From Nitrososphaerota archaeon (GTDB taxonomy: Archaea; Thermoproteota; Nitrososphaeria; Nitrososphaerales; Gagatemarchaeaceae), in NCBI GenBank assembly GCA_027887045.1, contig JAPCJH010000002.1, forward strand, positions 1 through 64,000: a stretch of DNA of 64,000 bases. Direction: 5' to 3'. The position numbers and the translations under genes were made by a program. The notes under the pieces are model-generated. The model worked only from the letters and a program-made list of their open reading frames with translations. It was not told the origin of the DNA and made no database searches. Positions within the stretch are counted from its first letter, which is position 1. Each line of letters begins with the position of its first letter. Below are positions 34,022 to 42,570 of this stretch, in pieces.

Positions 34022-34666
34022 CTACTCGCCTGTGGTGAATACGGACTCGCTAGAAGAAGCCGGGACGTCCGGGAAGGATTCGTTCATCCTCTTCTCGGCT
34101 ATCGCGGATGCTTCCGCCAGGATCTTCGTCGCGTCCTCGTTCGGCTCGCCCATGAAGAAGTTAGTCCCCGTGATCTGCCCGACGTCGGACATGATTGCGT
34201 TGAGCTGGGTGCCTATGTCGCCCAGCGCCTGCTGAGCGTCTGGGACCGCCTCTCCGAGAGTAGCGCGCACTGTCCGGATGACCCCGATCGCGGGGGAGAT
34301 CGTCGCCGCGAAGTCGCCGATGTCGGTGACCGTCTGCAGCCTCACGGTAATCTGCTCTAGCGCGATCTTAGACTGCGTCACTATCTTCTGCATCTTCTTT
34401 ACTTCAGCGAGCTCGTTAGAGTACGCCTTGCTGGATTCCTGGTCGTGAACCTGCACGGCGTGCACCGTCTTTTTGAAGATCGAGTTTTCGCGTTGCTTCA
34501 ACCTCGCGAGCGCGCCGTCCAGTCGGTTGATCTCAGACGTGAGCTGAGTCGCTGCCTTCTGGATCTGTGGCTTGATAGGTTGTGGACCCCGGATGGCTTC
34601 GCGAGTCCTCTTGCCGAAGCTGTCGTTGTTCTCTTGCGCCTTCCAGTTCTTTTCGAACTTGCTCAT
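34022..34666 (-). CDS. cdvB: ESCRT-III/Snf7-family protein (CdvB type)
   Basis: From ATG 34666 (MSKFEKNWKAQENNDSFGKR) the 214-residue product shows the basic first helix pair (KPQIQKAATQLTSEINRLDG, ALARLKQRENSIFKKTV) and acidic later helices of ESCRT-III, with a C-terminal acidic tail lacking an obvious winged helix. CdvB paralogues form membrane-remodelling filaments in TACK cell division. A longer frame to 34717 exists. CdvA and the Vps4-like CdvC are not nearby, suggesting this is a separately encoded paralogue. Confidence 0.85.
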   Translation of the reverse strand: MSKFEKNWKAQENNDSFGKRTREAIRGPQPIKPQIQKAATQLTSEINRLDGALARLKQRENSIFKKTVHAVQVHDQESSKAYSNELAEVKKMQKIVTQSKIALEQITVRLQTVTDIGDFAATISPAIGVIRTVRATLGEAVPDAQQALGDIGTQLNAIMSDVGQITGTNFFMGEPNEDATKILAEASAIAEKRMNESFPDVPASSSESVFTTGE

Positions 34667-34803
34667 TGGTATCCTGAGGCGATATTGTCCGTCGACGAAG
34701 ATACCCGACCCTGACAATAACGTTTGATGCGTATGTGAAACTTGCTTAACAAGTTCGTCTGCGGGTGGAGAAATCGAAGATCTATGTGGAGAGCTGCTCC
34801 CTC

Positions 34804-35175
34804 TTAGTCTAGCTTGTACCTCTTTCCGAGCTTCACGATGGCGAAGATGATCAGTACCACGATGAAAAAAGTGATCAGGGCCGTTGCAAAGTCGCCCACG
34901 TCGAATGGACCCACCTTGAAGGCGACGTTGTTCTGCCCTAGGGCTAACGCAACGATTGGTAGGATCAGATCTTTGACCATTGCTTGCACCAGGGCACCCA
35001 AGTATACGCCGAGTATGAACGCGACGGCGAGCCCAAGCACCTTGTACTCGGAGAAGAAGAGCTTGAATTCCTGCGATATCCCCTTCGGAGGAGGGCGCGC
35101 AGGTGGTGGTGGCGTAGGAGTCAGGAGCTCTCTGATCCTTCGCAGCTCAGCGAGGATTTCTTCGTCCTGGGACAC
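34804..35175 (-). CDS. mscL: Large-conductance mechanosensitive channel MscL-like
   Basis: The 123-residue protein has a Pro-rich cytoplasmic N-terminus then EFKLFFSEYKVLGLAVAFIL, the first membrane helix with GVYLGALVQAMVKDLILP, a short extracellular loop, and the second helix ALITFFIVVLIIFAIVKLGK. Layout, length and the helix-loop-helix order fit MscL, a pentameric emergency pressure valve. GTG 35175 lies about 25 bases from TTCTTATATTTCC. The Pro-rich N-terminal extension is unusual. Confidence 0.85.
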   Translation of the reverse strand: MSQDEEILAELRRIRELLTPTPPPPARPPPKGISQEFKLFFSEYKVLGLAVAFILGVYLGALVQAMVKDLILPIVALALGQNNVAFKVGPFDVGDFATALITFFIVVLIIFAIVKLGKRYKLD

Positions 35176-35289
35176 GCCGATAAGCTGATTTCAGGAAATA
35201 TAAGAATTGAGCCGAATCTGCTCCACGGATTAGGTTAGGGGCATCCATTCGAGGTCGGCGCTTAATAATGAAAAGCGCTTGAAGATTTG

Positions 35290-36535
35290 TTGTCTGAGCC
35301 AACAGCGAAGGAAATAATTTGGCCTCCCACGAAGGGAGACCTTGAAGAACTGTACGTCCGTCAACGCCTCTCGGCCGCAAAAATCGCAAAGGTGTACGGC
35401 TTGAATTACAAGAGCGAGAAGACCCCCGAATCGACCGTTCTTTTACCATCTTAAAATGAGTGGAATCAAGAGGCGAGACTCCGCTGAACACGTGCGAAAG
35501 GTGACCGAGGAGATGGTCGATGATTGGGTCAGGCGGTATCAAGCAGGAGAGTCTCTGAAGCAAATTGCGGGAACTGACGTTGACCACGTAACTGTCTTTC
35601 TGCACTTGAAGAAGCGCGGATTGAAACTTCGTGATAAGGTGGAGGCACAGATCAAAGCCGTGACAAAGTATGAGAAGACCCCCTTCGAAGGTGACGATGT
35701 CCATCGCGCTTACCTCGTAGGATTTGCAACTGGAGACCTTGACGTAGTGAAGCATGGAAGAGCCGTGCGAGTGAGGACTTCCACAACGCATCCTGCGATG
35801 GTGTCGTTGTTTGACTCTCTGTTCGCATCGAGTGGCAGGGTGAAGAGATACCCTAGAGAAGCGAAGTTGACCGGTTACGAGTGGGACTTGGAGGTTGACT
35901 TGGACGCAAGTTACGAGTTTATGTTCGACAAAAATATCGTCCGGCGAACTTACAATCGTACAATTTTCATGAGTTATCTCGCTGGGGTCTTCGACGCTGA
36001 AGGATCCATATATCTCCACAACAAGAACGCGTCAATCGCGCCGGAACTGTCGATTGGAAACACGAATCTTGAATTGCTGGAAACTCTGAGGGCGAATCTC
36101 TTTCAAAGCAGTATTTTTTCGTCGTTGACTTTTCAGGAAAAGAATGTTGGAAGCGTTGGAAGTATCCCGGGGCCTATCTGGAGGCTTAGAGTTTGGAGAT
36201 TTGGTGATGTGGTCAAGTTATTGACGACACTCCCCCTGCGACACCCAGAGAAAATTTCGAAGAAGGGGCTAGTCTTGAAAATGAAGCGGCCGCTAAGTAG
36301 CATGATTAATTTAGAAACCTGGAAAAACTGGGATGCTTTGCTGGATGGTATCGAACACGGACGACGAGCGTTCATAGATCAAGCAAAAACAGAGATTCTT
36401 GCGCACAGCAAACAGAGTCGGAATCAACCCATTCTTGAAAATCGATATATCGCAGTTGCCCACGGCTATCCGAAGAAGAATTTTATGTTTCGATGTCGAA
36501 AGTTGCATTATTTATCCGCGTGTACTGGCCAATAA
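35290..36535 (+). pseudogene. Free-standing LAGLIDADG homing endonuclease, frameshifted
   Basis: Two frames together make one protein of about 413 residues. The first (TTG 35290 to TAA 35452) encodes a helix-turn-helix (DLEELYVRQRLSAAKIAKVY, GLNYKSEKTPESTV); the second (from 35456) continues FYHLKMSGIKRRDSAEHVRK after a one-base shift inside the run TTTT near 35441-35444. The rest has a second HTH-like repeat and two LAGLIDADG-type helices (YLVGFATGDLDVV and YLAGVFDAEGSIY). A TATA-like GCTTAATAATG is 25 bases before TTG. It ends antisense within the 3' end of nuoD. One base loss or gain, or a sequencing error, explains the break. Confidence 0.8.
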
Positions 36536-37626
36536 TTCAATGACCAATAGACGGGCGGGACGTCAGCGATGTGCACACCCTTTAGCAAGTTCGGCAATAC
36601 GAGCATGTTCCTGAAGCTCCCCGTCTGGAGCCGAAGCCGGTACGGCCTGGGACTTCCGTCGCTGATCAAGTAATAGCTGTCCTCCCCGTGAGCCGTCTCG
36701 GCCCTCGTGTAGGTCTCGCCGGCTGGTACCCTCGGCTGCGGACCGAGCTTCAGCCTGACGGGCCCGGGGGGGATGTTTTTGAACGCCTGGCGGAGGATCC
36801 TGACCGACTGCCTCATCTCCTGCAGAGCGACGTAGGCCCTCGCCCAGCAGTCCCCCGTGTTCTCCGTCGGGACCTCGAAATCGAGGTCACTGTAGACGCT
36901 GTAGGGGTCGGCCTTCCTGATGTCGTGCTTCACTCCAGACGCGCGGAGGACCGTCCCCGTCGCGCCCAGCTGTATCGCCCTCTCCCTGCTGAGGACGCCG
37001 ACTCCCTCGGTCCTGCTGAGGAAGATCGGGTTCCTGATGAACATCTTCTCGTATTCCTCCATCCTCTTTTCGAACCAGGCGCACGTCTTGTACGCGCGTT
37101 CAGCGAGCCCTTCGGGCATGTCGTTCCTGACGCCGCCTGGGATCGTGTACGCGAACGTGACCCGAGCGCCCCCTATCCTCTCGGCGATGTCGATCCAAAA
37201 GTCCCTGTCTCCCATGGACCATTCGATCATCGTGGTGTGTCCGGTGAAGATCCCGTAGATTGCTAGGAAGTACATGTGCGAGATTATCCTGTTCAGCTCC
37301 GCCATTATGACACGGAGGTACTCTGCTCTCGGCGGGATCTTGTTGTTCATCAGCTCGTCGACGGCCATCGCATAGGGGAAGAGTATCCCGGAACTGTCGA
37401 GGATGACGGGCCTCTCTAGGTGCGGGACGTTCTGGATGTAGTTCCTGTACTCGGCCATCTTCTCCTCGCCCCTGTGGACGTAGCCGGGGTCGGGCTCGGC
37501 CCTGACGACGTAGTCCCCGTCGAGCCAGAGCTGGATCCTGAAGTGCCCGGCCCCGGGGTGCTGGGGCCCGAGCGCGACGCTCATTATTCTGTCAGAATCG
37601 GGGGAGTATTCGCTCTGGATCGTCAT
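36508..37626 (-). CDS. nuoD: Complex I 49-kDa-type subunit NuoD
   Basis: The 372-residue protein has the NuoD hallmarks ALGPQHPGAGHFRIQLWLDG, PDPGYVHRGEEKMAEYRNY, the quinone-site region and EMRQSVRILRQAFKNIPPGP, and the C-terminal WSLNYWPVHADK in place of the usual ...DPVFGEVDR type end. It forms part of the quinone chamber near cluster N2. It follows nuoC after three bases. The catalytic NADH module is absent from this window, so the complex may be an Fpo/11-subunit-type enzyme using another donor. Confidence 0.95.
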   Translation of the reverse strand: MTIQSEYSPDSDRIMSVALGPQHPGAGHFRIQLWLDGDYVVRAEPDPGYVHRGEEKMAEYRNYIQNVPHLERPVILDSSGILFPYAMAVDELMNNKIPPRAEYLRVIMAELNRIISHMYFLAIYGIFTGHTTMIEWSMGDRDFWIDIAERIGGARVTFAYTIPGGVRNDMPEGLAERAYKTCAWFEKRMEEYEKMFIRNPIFLSRTEGVGVLSRERAIQLGATGTVLRASGVKHDIRKADPYSVYSDLDFEVPTENTGDCWARAYVALQEMRQSVRILRQAFKNIPPGPVRLKLGPQPRVPAGETYTRAETAHGEDSYYLISDGSPRPYRLRLQTGSFRNMLVLPNLLKGVHIADVPPVYWSLNYWPVHADK

Positions 37627-37629
37627 GGC

Positions 37630-38127
37630 TCATCGACCTGGGGAGATGTAGTCCTTTCGCAGCGGCGGGATGTCGTTCCAGTCCTCGGGGAGGAGTAGGT
37701 TCTTCTGATTCGGGTGTCCCTGGAAATCCACCCCGAGCATCTCGTGGGTCTCCCTTTCTTCGTACTCGGCACCGGGCCAGACGTCGATCAGTGTGGGTAC
37801 CATCGGATTGTCCCGGTTAGGGCGCTCAGCGATGGCGAGGACGACGTCCGCGAAACCCGGCGTGGAGAGGTTGTCGACGAAGTAGATCACCTCGATCTCG
37901 TTCTTGGCAATCCAGTCGGTCCCCGAGACGCAGCTTATGTGATCGAAGCCTAGCTGGTCTCTCGAGAAGAGGGCGACCTCCTTGATCCTGTCGGGGGACG
38001 TCGTGAGCTTCAGCCGCTTCTGCCTGACATAATCTATCACAGTCCCAGAGAACTTTGCCGTGAATTTGTCGGCGAGAGCTTTCGTCTTCGTCGGTTCTGC
38101 GGGGGCGGCAGGTGCTTGCGCCTGCAT
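37630..38127 (-). CDS. nuoC: Complex I 30-kDa-type subunit NuoC
   Basis: The 165-residue protein has the NuoC core: GFDHISCVSGTDWIAKNEIE, VIYFVDNLSTPGFADVVLAI, the highly conserved ERETHEMLGVDFQGHPNQKN followed by LLLPEDWNDIPPLRKDY. It bridges NuoD and NuoB in the peripheral arm. It begins a few bases after the nuoB stop. Confidence 0.95.
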   Translation of the reverse strand: MQAQAPAAPAEPTKTKALADKFTAKFSGTVIDYVRQKRLKLTTSPDRIKEVALFSRDQLGFDHISCVSGTDWIAKNEIEVIYFVDNLSTPGFADVVLAIAERPNRDNPMVPTLIDVWPGAEYEERETHEMLGVDFQGHPNQKNLLLPEDWNDIPPLRKDYISPGR

Positions 38128-38133
38128 TGTGAT

Positions 38134-39882
38134 CTATGCTCCACTTAGGCTCGGTGAATGTCGGATCTTGTCCTGAAGGAGGACTATCCCCTGGAGGAGG
38201 GCTTCGGCTCTCGGGGGGCACCCGGGGACGTAGACGTCTACCGGGATGATGTCGTCTATCCCCCTGAGGACGTTGTATGAGTCAAAATAGAGCCCACCTG
38301 TGATCGCACAGTTGTGGACTAGCATCCCGTTGGCGAAGAAGTTGTGGTGTCCTTCTACCTCGATGTCGTAAACCGGCTCCCGCCCTGCAGGTGTGATCGA
38401 TGTCACCCTCTGCAAACCTATCCCCTTATGTTTCGTTTGCAAAAGGGACTTGCCGTCGAAGGAACGCAGTGGTCGCTTCACCCTTGTGATGTAGTCAGGT
38501 CTGTGCAGAGGCAGCTTGGCTACGACTGAGCTGGGGAAGGAAACGATATGTTCCGTGGACCTCAGAAGTCTGCCCTCGAGCACGTTTTCCTTTTCCTTCT
38601 CGAATACCCCGCCGACGTGTAGCCCGCGGTAGTGGCAGAGTTCGACAAGGTCTTCCATCATCTCCCTGTTTGCGGAGCTGACCGAGGCAAACCCTTCTTT
38701 CTGGACGTATCCATCAGACTCGATCATTCCAGTTATGAAGCTCAGCAAGCTCGGCATCGGAAGGGTGTAGACCCAGGGTGGGATTCTTTTTGTGTATACA
38801 TCGCCTCGAAGAAGAAGCGATTGCTTTAGCATCCCGGCGACTTCGATTGACCCGATTACGACTTGTCGTCCGGCTTTAGGCACAATACCGAAGAGCTCGT
38901 TCACGGTCTTGATCAGATGCGGGCGCGACTGATCGCCGAGCATAAGTGAAAATCCGACCCGATACTTATCACTCCATCCATCTCCCAAATAGACGCCGGC
39001 AAGCCAGGCCATCTTCTCGTCAACCTTGTCGGGCATTGTCGCCCTGTGGGGCAGATCGTGGGATTGAGGGAACCTTATTGCTCGCGCCGTCTCAGGGATT
39101 TTTTCGCCGAACGTGAACAACAAGTCACTTTCAGTAATTTCAGACAGCGGTTTCCAGACCACATCCATTCCGTATTGAGCCGGGGGATGCGCCTTCCAGT
39201 GAACAAGAGTCTTGGGCGAAACACCCGTAAGAGCTGATATTTCTCTCAGTGTGAATCCCTCGTCTCGCATCGCGAGGGCTGATTGATGGGCCACCCATTT
39301 TCTTGAAAGCGTTTGCGAATAGGCTGCGAAAGGGTGGTCGTCTGTTGCCACGAGTTCGTAGGAGCCGGCCCTGATTCTGAAGACCTCCCTGACCCCTTGT
39401 ACTTTTGTTTCGACCACTCGTGCGGTGACCGTCCTCCTTTCTTGTTCATCTAAGGCGTACACTGGATCGCCAGCGCGGACCTGATCAATTCGAACTAATC
39501 CCTCTGGCGTGTAGACCCTCGATTCACCCGAAATACATGCACCCATCGCAATAATATAGCGAGGTTCCGGCATCTGGTCGTAGATCAGCTTTAGCCTCGG
39601 AGCGAGCTTACGCGTGACGGTGCCCATCACGATGAGCAGATCGCACTGTCTGAGCGAGCCGAATGCCTCTAGCACGCCAAACCTCTCCATGTCGAACCTT
39701 GAACCCGCGGCGGCTCCGACCTCGACGCTGCAGCACGCCGTTTCGAGATGGACGGGCCAGAGCGAGTAGAGCCTTCCCCAGTTCGCGAGGTAGCGGATCG
39801 GGGCGCCTATGTTGTCCTGGATGATTTCGCTGAGCTTCCCTACGAGGGCGTTGAACGCGCCGTCCTTCTGGACCGCTACCAA
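38134..39882 (-). CDS. nuoB: Complex I subunit NuoB carrying an intein
   Basis: Starting at TTG 39882, which overlaps the nuoA stop region, the precursor is 582 residues; removal of a 409-residue intein gives a 173-residue NuoB. The extein contains [20 protein letters not shown] (two N2-cluster Cys), [20 protein letters not shown], and after splicing [16 protein letters not shown] (third Cys) and [16 protein letters not shown] (fourth). NuoB carries the terminal iron-sulfur cluster N2 that hands electrons to quinone. Confidence 0.95.
   Translation of the reverse strand: MVAVQKDGAFNALVGKLSEIIQDNIGAPIRYLANWGRLYSLWPVHLETACCSVEVGAAAGSRFDMERFGVLEAFGSLRQCDLLIVMGTVTRKLAPRLKLIYDQMPEPRYIIAMGACISGESRVYTPEGLVRIDQVRAGDPVYALDEQERRTVTARVVETKVQGVREVFRIRAGSYELVATDDHPFAAYSQTLSRKWVAHQSALAMRDEGFTLREISALTGVSPKTLVHWKAHPPAQYGMDVVWKPLSEITESDLLFTFGEKIPETARAIRFPQSHDLPHRATMPDKVDEKMAWLAGVYLGDGWSDKYRVGFSLMLGDQSRPHLIKTVNELFGIVPKAGRQVVIGSIEVAGMLKQSLLLRGDVYTKRIPPWVYTLPMPSLLSFITGMIESDGYVQKEGFASVSSANREMMEDLVELCHYRGLHVGGVFEKEKENVLEGRLLRSTEHIVSFPSSVVAKLPLHRPDYITRVKRPLRSFDGKSLLQTKHKGIGLQRVTSITPAGREPVYDIEVEGHHNFFANGMLVHNCAITGGLYFDSYNVLRGIDDIIPVDVYVPGCPPRAEALLQGIVLLQDKIRHSPSLSGA
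38311..39537 (-). mobile_element. Intein with LAGLIDADG endonuclease and internal HTH in NuoB
   Basis: The 409-residue insert starts [20 protein letters not shown] (block A), has block [20 protein letters not shown], two LAGLIDADG motifs ([15 protein letters not shown] and [13 protein letters not shown]) and ends [21 protein letters not shown] then Cys+1. Between block B and the endonuclease is a helix-turn-helix, [20 protein letters not shown] followed by PKTLVHWK, which is unusual. Insertion lies exactly before the N2-cluster cysteine of MGA^C, a highly conserved site, so unspliced NuoB lacks a cluster ligand context. Confidence 0.93.
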
Positions 39883-40247
39883 AGCTCGCGCCTCCCCGCG
39901 AGGTACATCGCGAGTCCGAGCGGAACGAAGAGCATCCCCATGAAGATCGTGAGGACCCAGCTTGAGGAGACCCCGAGGGCGAGCGGCTGATAGGCGGAGG
40001 CCCAGGCGTAGAGGAACATAGTCATCACGTCGAATACGATGAACATCAACAGGTAAGCGTAGTACTGCATCATGTAGTGCATCTTCCCCGCGCCCGTCGG
40101 GACCTGCCCCGTCTCGAAGGTCAGGTTCTTGATCGGGTTGGGCCTGTGGGGGGCGAGAATCTTCGGGATTATTATCACCGGAAGCGTGAACATGACCCCG
40201 ACTAGCCCCATCATGAAGACCGAACCTATGTCTCCGAAGAGTGCCAA
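39876..40247 (-). CDS. nuoA: Complex I subunit NuoA
   Basis: The 123-residue membrane protein has three helices: [36 protein letters not shown] (with the conserved FDV/E acidic region) and the C-terminal [20 protein letters not shown], and the loop motif [12 protein letters not shown], equivalent to YECG in other NuoA. It starts the nuoABCD run reading right to left and overlaps nuoB by seven bases. Confidence 0.93.
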   Translation of the reverse strand: MALFGDIGSVFMMGLVGVMFTLPVIIIPKILAPHRPNPIKNLTFETGQVPTGAGKMHYMMQYYAYLLMFIVFDVMTMFLYAWASAYQPLALGVSSSWVLTIFMGMLFVPLGLAMYLAGRRELW

Positions 40248-40325
40248 GGCGAAATTCCTCGAACCGCTTTATTCTATTTAAGGGCTTGGTCGGGAAAGTT
40301 CGGTTCTGTCCCAATATCGGTTGTT

Positions 40326-40574
40326 CTATCTGGGTGTCCCACTTCGGTTGGGAAATGAGGCCAAGACTCCACCTAGTATTGCGATGGACGTGCCAAGAAG
40401 AACCAGCTCGTTACCCGCAATCAATGGTCGTGGAGAAGTCGCTCAGGGATAGGGGGCGGGAGCTATGGGGCATAAGCAGATTTGATTCTCGGTTCCTGCC
40501 TCAACAACGATGGCAAACGCCACAATGGCAGATCCAAGGAGGACAATAAGCAGACCAATGGGCCATATCTTCAT
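40326..40574 (-). pseudogene. Small two-helix membrane protein with an internal stop
   Basis: From ATG 40574, about 22-27 bases after a TATA-like GAGATATACC (40592-40601), the frame encodes MKIWPIGLLIVLLGSAIVAF plus AIVVEAG, i.e. one membrane helix, then TGA at 40443-40445. The same frame continues after the stop with [20 protein letters not shown], a second hydrophobic helix, to TAG at 40326. A coherent two-helix protein of about 82 residues broken by one nonsense change is the simplest reading. A functional 43-residue peptide is the alternative. Confidence 0.5.
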
Positions 40575-40618
40575 GGGATATTTTGCTGGTCGGTATATCT
40601 CAAGGCTTGATTGCCCTC

Positions 40619-40797
40619 TTAGTTGGTCTTGTCTGTTGTCCCGCCTCGGGAGACGGTGTCAAGCTTTTTCTTTATTTCTTCAAGAGTTCTTTCTATCCTT
40701 CTTAGATCGCTGAAAAACCAAATCACGATAATGAGATGTAAGAAACCAGATTCAGAAGAGTGTAGTAGTCAAGCCCAGTTTGGAGAACCGACCTCAA
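40619..40797 (-). pseudogene. Small membrane/coiled-coil protein, apparently frameshifted
   Basis: From TTG 40797, about 20 bases from TGATAAATTTG, one frame gives LRSVLQTGLDYYTLLNLVSY and another, without a start, gives LIIVIWFFSDLRRIERTLEE and IKKKLDTVSRGGTTDKTN. Joined, they would make one helix-containing membrane anchor followed by a short coiled coil; a one-base shift near 40710-40730 separates them. It lies upstream of the broken gene at 40326-40574. The 620-base region 40250-40870 holds nothing else I can support. Confidence 0.4.
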
Positions 40798-40871
40798 TCT
40801 TGTATCTTTCAAATTTATCAGGATGCCATGCTTAATAGTTCATCCACGGCAGATTCGAACAAATCAAACAA

Positions 40872-41297
40872 CTAGTCACCGCCGTGGACTTCCGTTTCTT
40901 CGTCTTTCCTGAAGCCCTCGAGGAGCTTGCTCTCGCGGAAGAAATCGCGAATAGAGAGGACTCCGTACAGGGAGCCGTCGCTGTTTTCGACGACTAGATG
41001 ACGGATGTTGTTCTCGAACATCAGATTTGCAGCCTTCGACAGGTTGTCGGTCCTGCCGACGCGAACGAGCTTCTTAGTGGACACGGAGTCGAGCGGGGCG
41101 TTCAGGGACGTCCCCACCGCGACCGCCCTGACGATGTCTCTCTCTGAGATGACGGCCTCGGCCTTCACGGGTGTCGCGGTTGAGGCAACGACCAAGAGCC
41201 CGATCTTCTCGCGCACGAAAACTTCAGCTGCCTGCTTGATTGTGGCGCTCGAGCTTATCGTCACAGGAGCGCGTCGGATGAGTGCCTCGACCCTCAT
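40872..41297 (-). CDS. CBS-domain pair protein
   Basis: The 141-residue product from ATG 41297 consists of two CBS motifs: VTISSSATIKQAAEVFVREK, with IGLLVVAS and VISERDIVRAVAVG, then LVRVGRTDNLSKAANLMFEN, with IRHLVVENSDGSLYGVLSIRDF. CBS pairs bind adenosyl ligands and regulate enzymes or channels. The ATG overlaps the citrate synthase stop (ATGA), so it may sense energy state for that enzyme; this is inference. A longer frame starting at 41420 is antisense-like extension into the upstream gene and is not used. Confidence 0.85.
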   Translation of the reverse strand: MRVEALIRRAPVTISSSATIKQAAEVFVREKIGLLVVASTATPVKAEAVISERDIVRAVAVGTSLNAPLDSVSTKKLVRVGRTDNLSKAANLMFENNIRHLVVENSDGSLYGVLSIRDFFRESKLLEGFRKDEETEVHGGD

Positions 41298-42511
41298 TTG
41301 GGAGTGGTCCCCATCCGATTTTCCATGGGCACGTAGGTGGCGCTCTGGGGGCCGGTGTACTCGGCTCGGGGTCGAATTATCCTGTTGTCCCTGTACTGTT
41401 CGAGGACGTGTGCGAGCCAACCGGGGGTCCTCCCAACAGCGAATACGGGAGTGAAAAGGTAAGTGGGGATCCCGATATGGTTGAGTGCGAGCCCTGAATA
41501 GAGGTCCACGTTTGGGTAGAGGTTCTTCTCCTTGAGCATGATCTGCTCCACCCGCTGGAGAATCTCGAAGTCCTCCATCTCTCTGTCGGTCTTCACGAAG
41601 GTCCTCGCGAGGTCTTTCAGTATCTTCGCTCTCGGGTCCATCGTCTTGTAGACCCGGTGCCCGAACCCCATAATCTTCTGTTTGTTCTCGAGCCTGTTCT
41701 TGACGTACCTCTCGACGTTTGACTTCGAGCCTATCTCCGAGGTCATCTCGACGACCTTCTCGTTCGCTCCACCGTGCAGGGGTCCCTTGAGTGCACCCAC
41801 CGCGCCAGTGATGGCTGAGTACATGTCTGAGAGGGTAGATGCGATCACCCTCGCCGTGAACGTCGAGGCGTTCAGCTCGTGGTCCGCGTGGAGGATGAAC
41901 AGGACATCCATCAGTTTCGTGTCGGCTTGGCTCGGTTCCTTCCCTGTGACCATGTAGAGAAAGTTGGATGCGTACCCGAGTTCGTCTCTAGGTGGGTTCG
42001 GATCCCAGTCGTGCTTGTGGCGGTGAATAGCAGCGACTATCGTCCCAATCTTCGCAGAGATGGAGAGGGCTTTTTCTTCCTGCGAGAACATCGGGTCGTC
42101 GAAGATCCCGAGCGCAGCGACGCAGACGCGCAGCGCGTCCATCGCGTCCGCGTTCTTCGGGAGCGTCCTGAGTATCGTGATGATGTCGGTGGGGACGACC
42201 CTCTTCGAATTCAGGCTCGCCGAGAAATCCCGCAGCTCGTGCTCGGTCGGCAGCCTCCCGTTCCAGAGGAGGAACGAGGTCTCCTCGTAGGTTGAGTGTC
42301 GCGTCAGATCGCTTATGTCGAATCCACGGTAGAGCAACCTGCCGTTTACGCCGTCGATGAACGTGATTGAACTAGTCCCCGCGACGACGTCCTCCAGTCC
42401 CTTTGCTTGTAACGTAAGGCGCTGAATTACTTGGTCGAGGGACTCACCCCATTTTGCCATCTTCGCAAGCTTGGCGTGGGTGTCCTCCGAGACCTTGATT
42501 ACCTTCGACAT
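41294..42511 (-). CDS. gltA: Citrate synthase
   Basis: The 405-residue enzyme has the citrate synthase order: KGLEDVVAGTSSITFIDGVN, GRLLYRGFDISDL, DHELNASTFTARVIASTLSD (active His and substrate site), GPLHGGANEKVVEM (second His), GFGHRVYKTMDPRAKILKDL (third His and Arg) and the aspartate region PNVDLYSGLALNHIGIP. It condenses oxaloacetate and acetyl-CoA. ATG start. Followed by the overlapping CBS gene. Confidence 0.96.
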   Translation of the reverse strand: MSKVIKVSEDTHAKLAKMAKWGESLDQVIQRLTLQAKGLEDVVAGTSSITFIDGVNGRLLYRGFDISDLTRHSTYEETSFLLWNGRLPTEHELRDFSASLNSKRVVPTDIITILRTLPKNADAMDALRVCVAALGIFDDPMFSQEEKALSISAKIGTIVAAIHRHKHDWDPNPPRDELGYASNFLYMVTGKEPSQADTKLMDVLFILHADHELNASTFTARVIASTLSDMYSAITGAVGALKGPLHGGANEKVVEMTSEIGSKSNVERYVKNRLENKQKIMGFGHRVYKTMDPRAKILKDLARTFVKTDREMEDFEILQRVEQIMLKEKNLYPNVDLYSGLALNHIGIPTYLFTPVFAVGRTPGWLAHVLEQYRDNRIIRPRAEYTGPQSATYVPMENRMGTTPK

Positions 42512-42570
42512 CAGAGTATACCTGGTATATTGGGTATTTCAGAATTTCCGCGAGCCCCTCTCAACGCACC

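Noticed and set aside
39883-40314. NuoB precursor beginning at 40314
   Set aside because: The extra N-terminal 144 residues are the antiparallel-frame shadow of nuoA; a TTG at 39882 overlaps the nuoA stop and gives the expected NuoB N-terminus.
40241-40549. 102-codon plus-strand frame after nuoA
   Set aside because: Low-complexity composition (many Arg, Trp, Gln), starts inside the antisense of nuoA, and opposite-strand broken genes explain the region better.
40326-40574. Selenocysteine at the internal TGA
   Set aside because: No SECIS-like structure was apparent and the surrounding residues do not match a selenoprotein family; a nonsense change is simpler.
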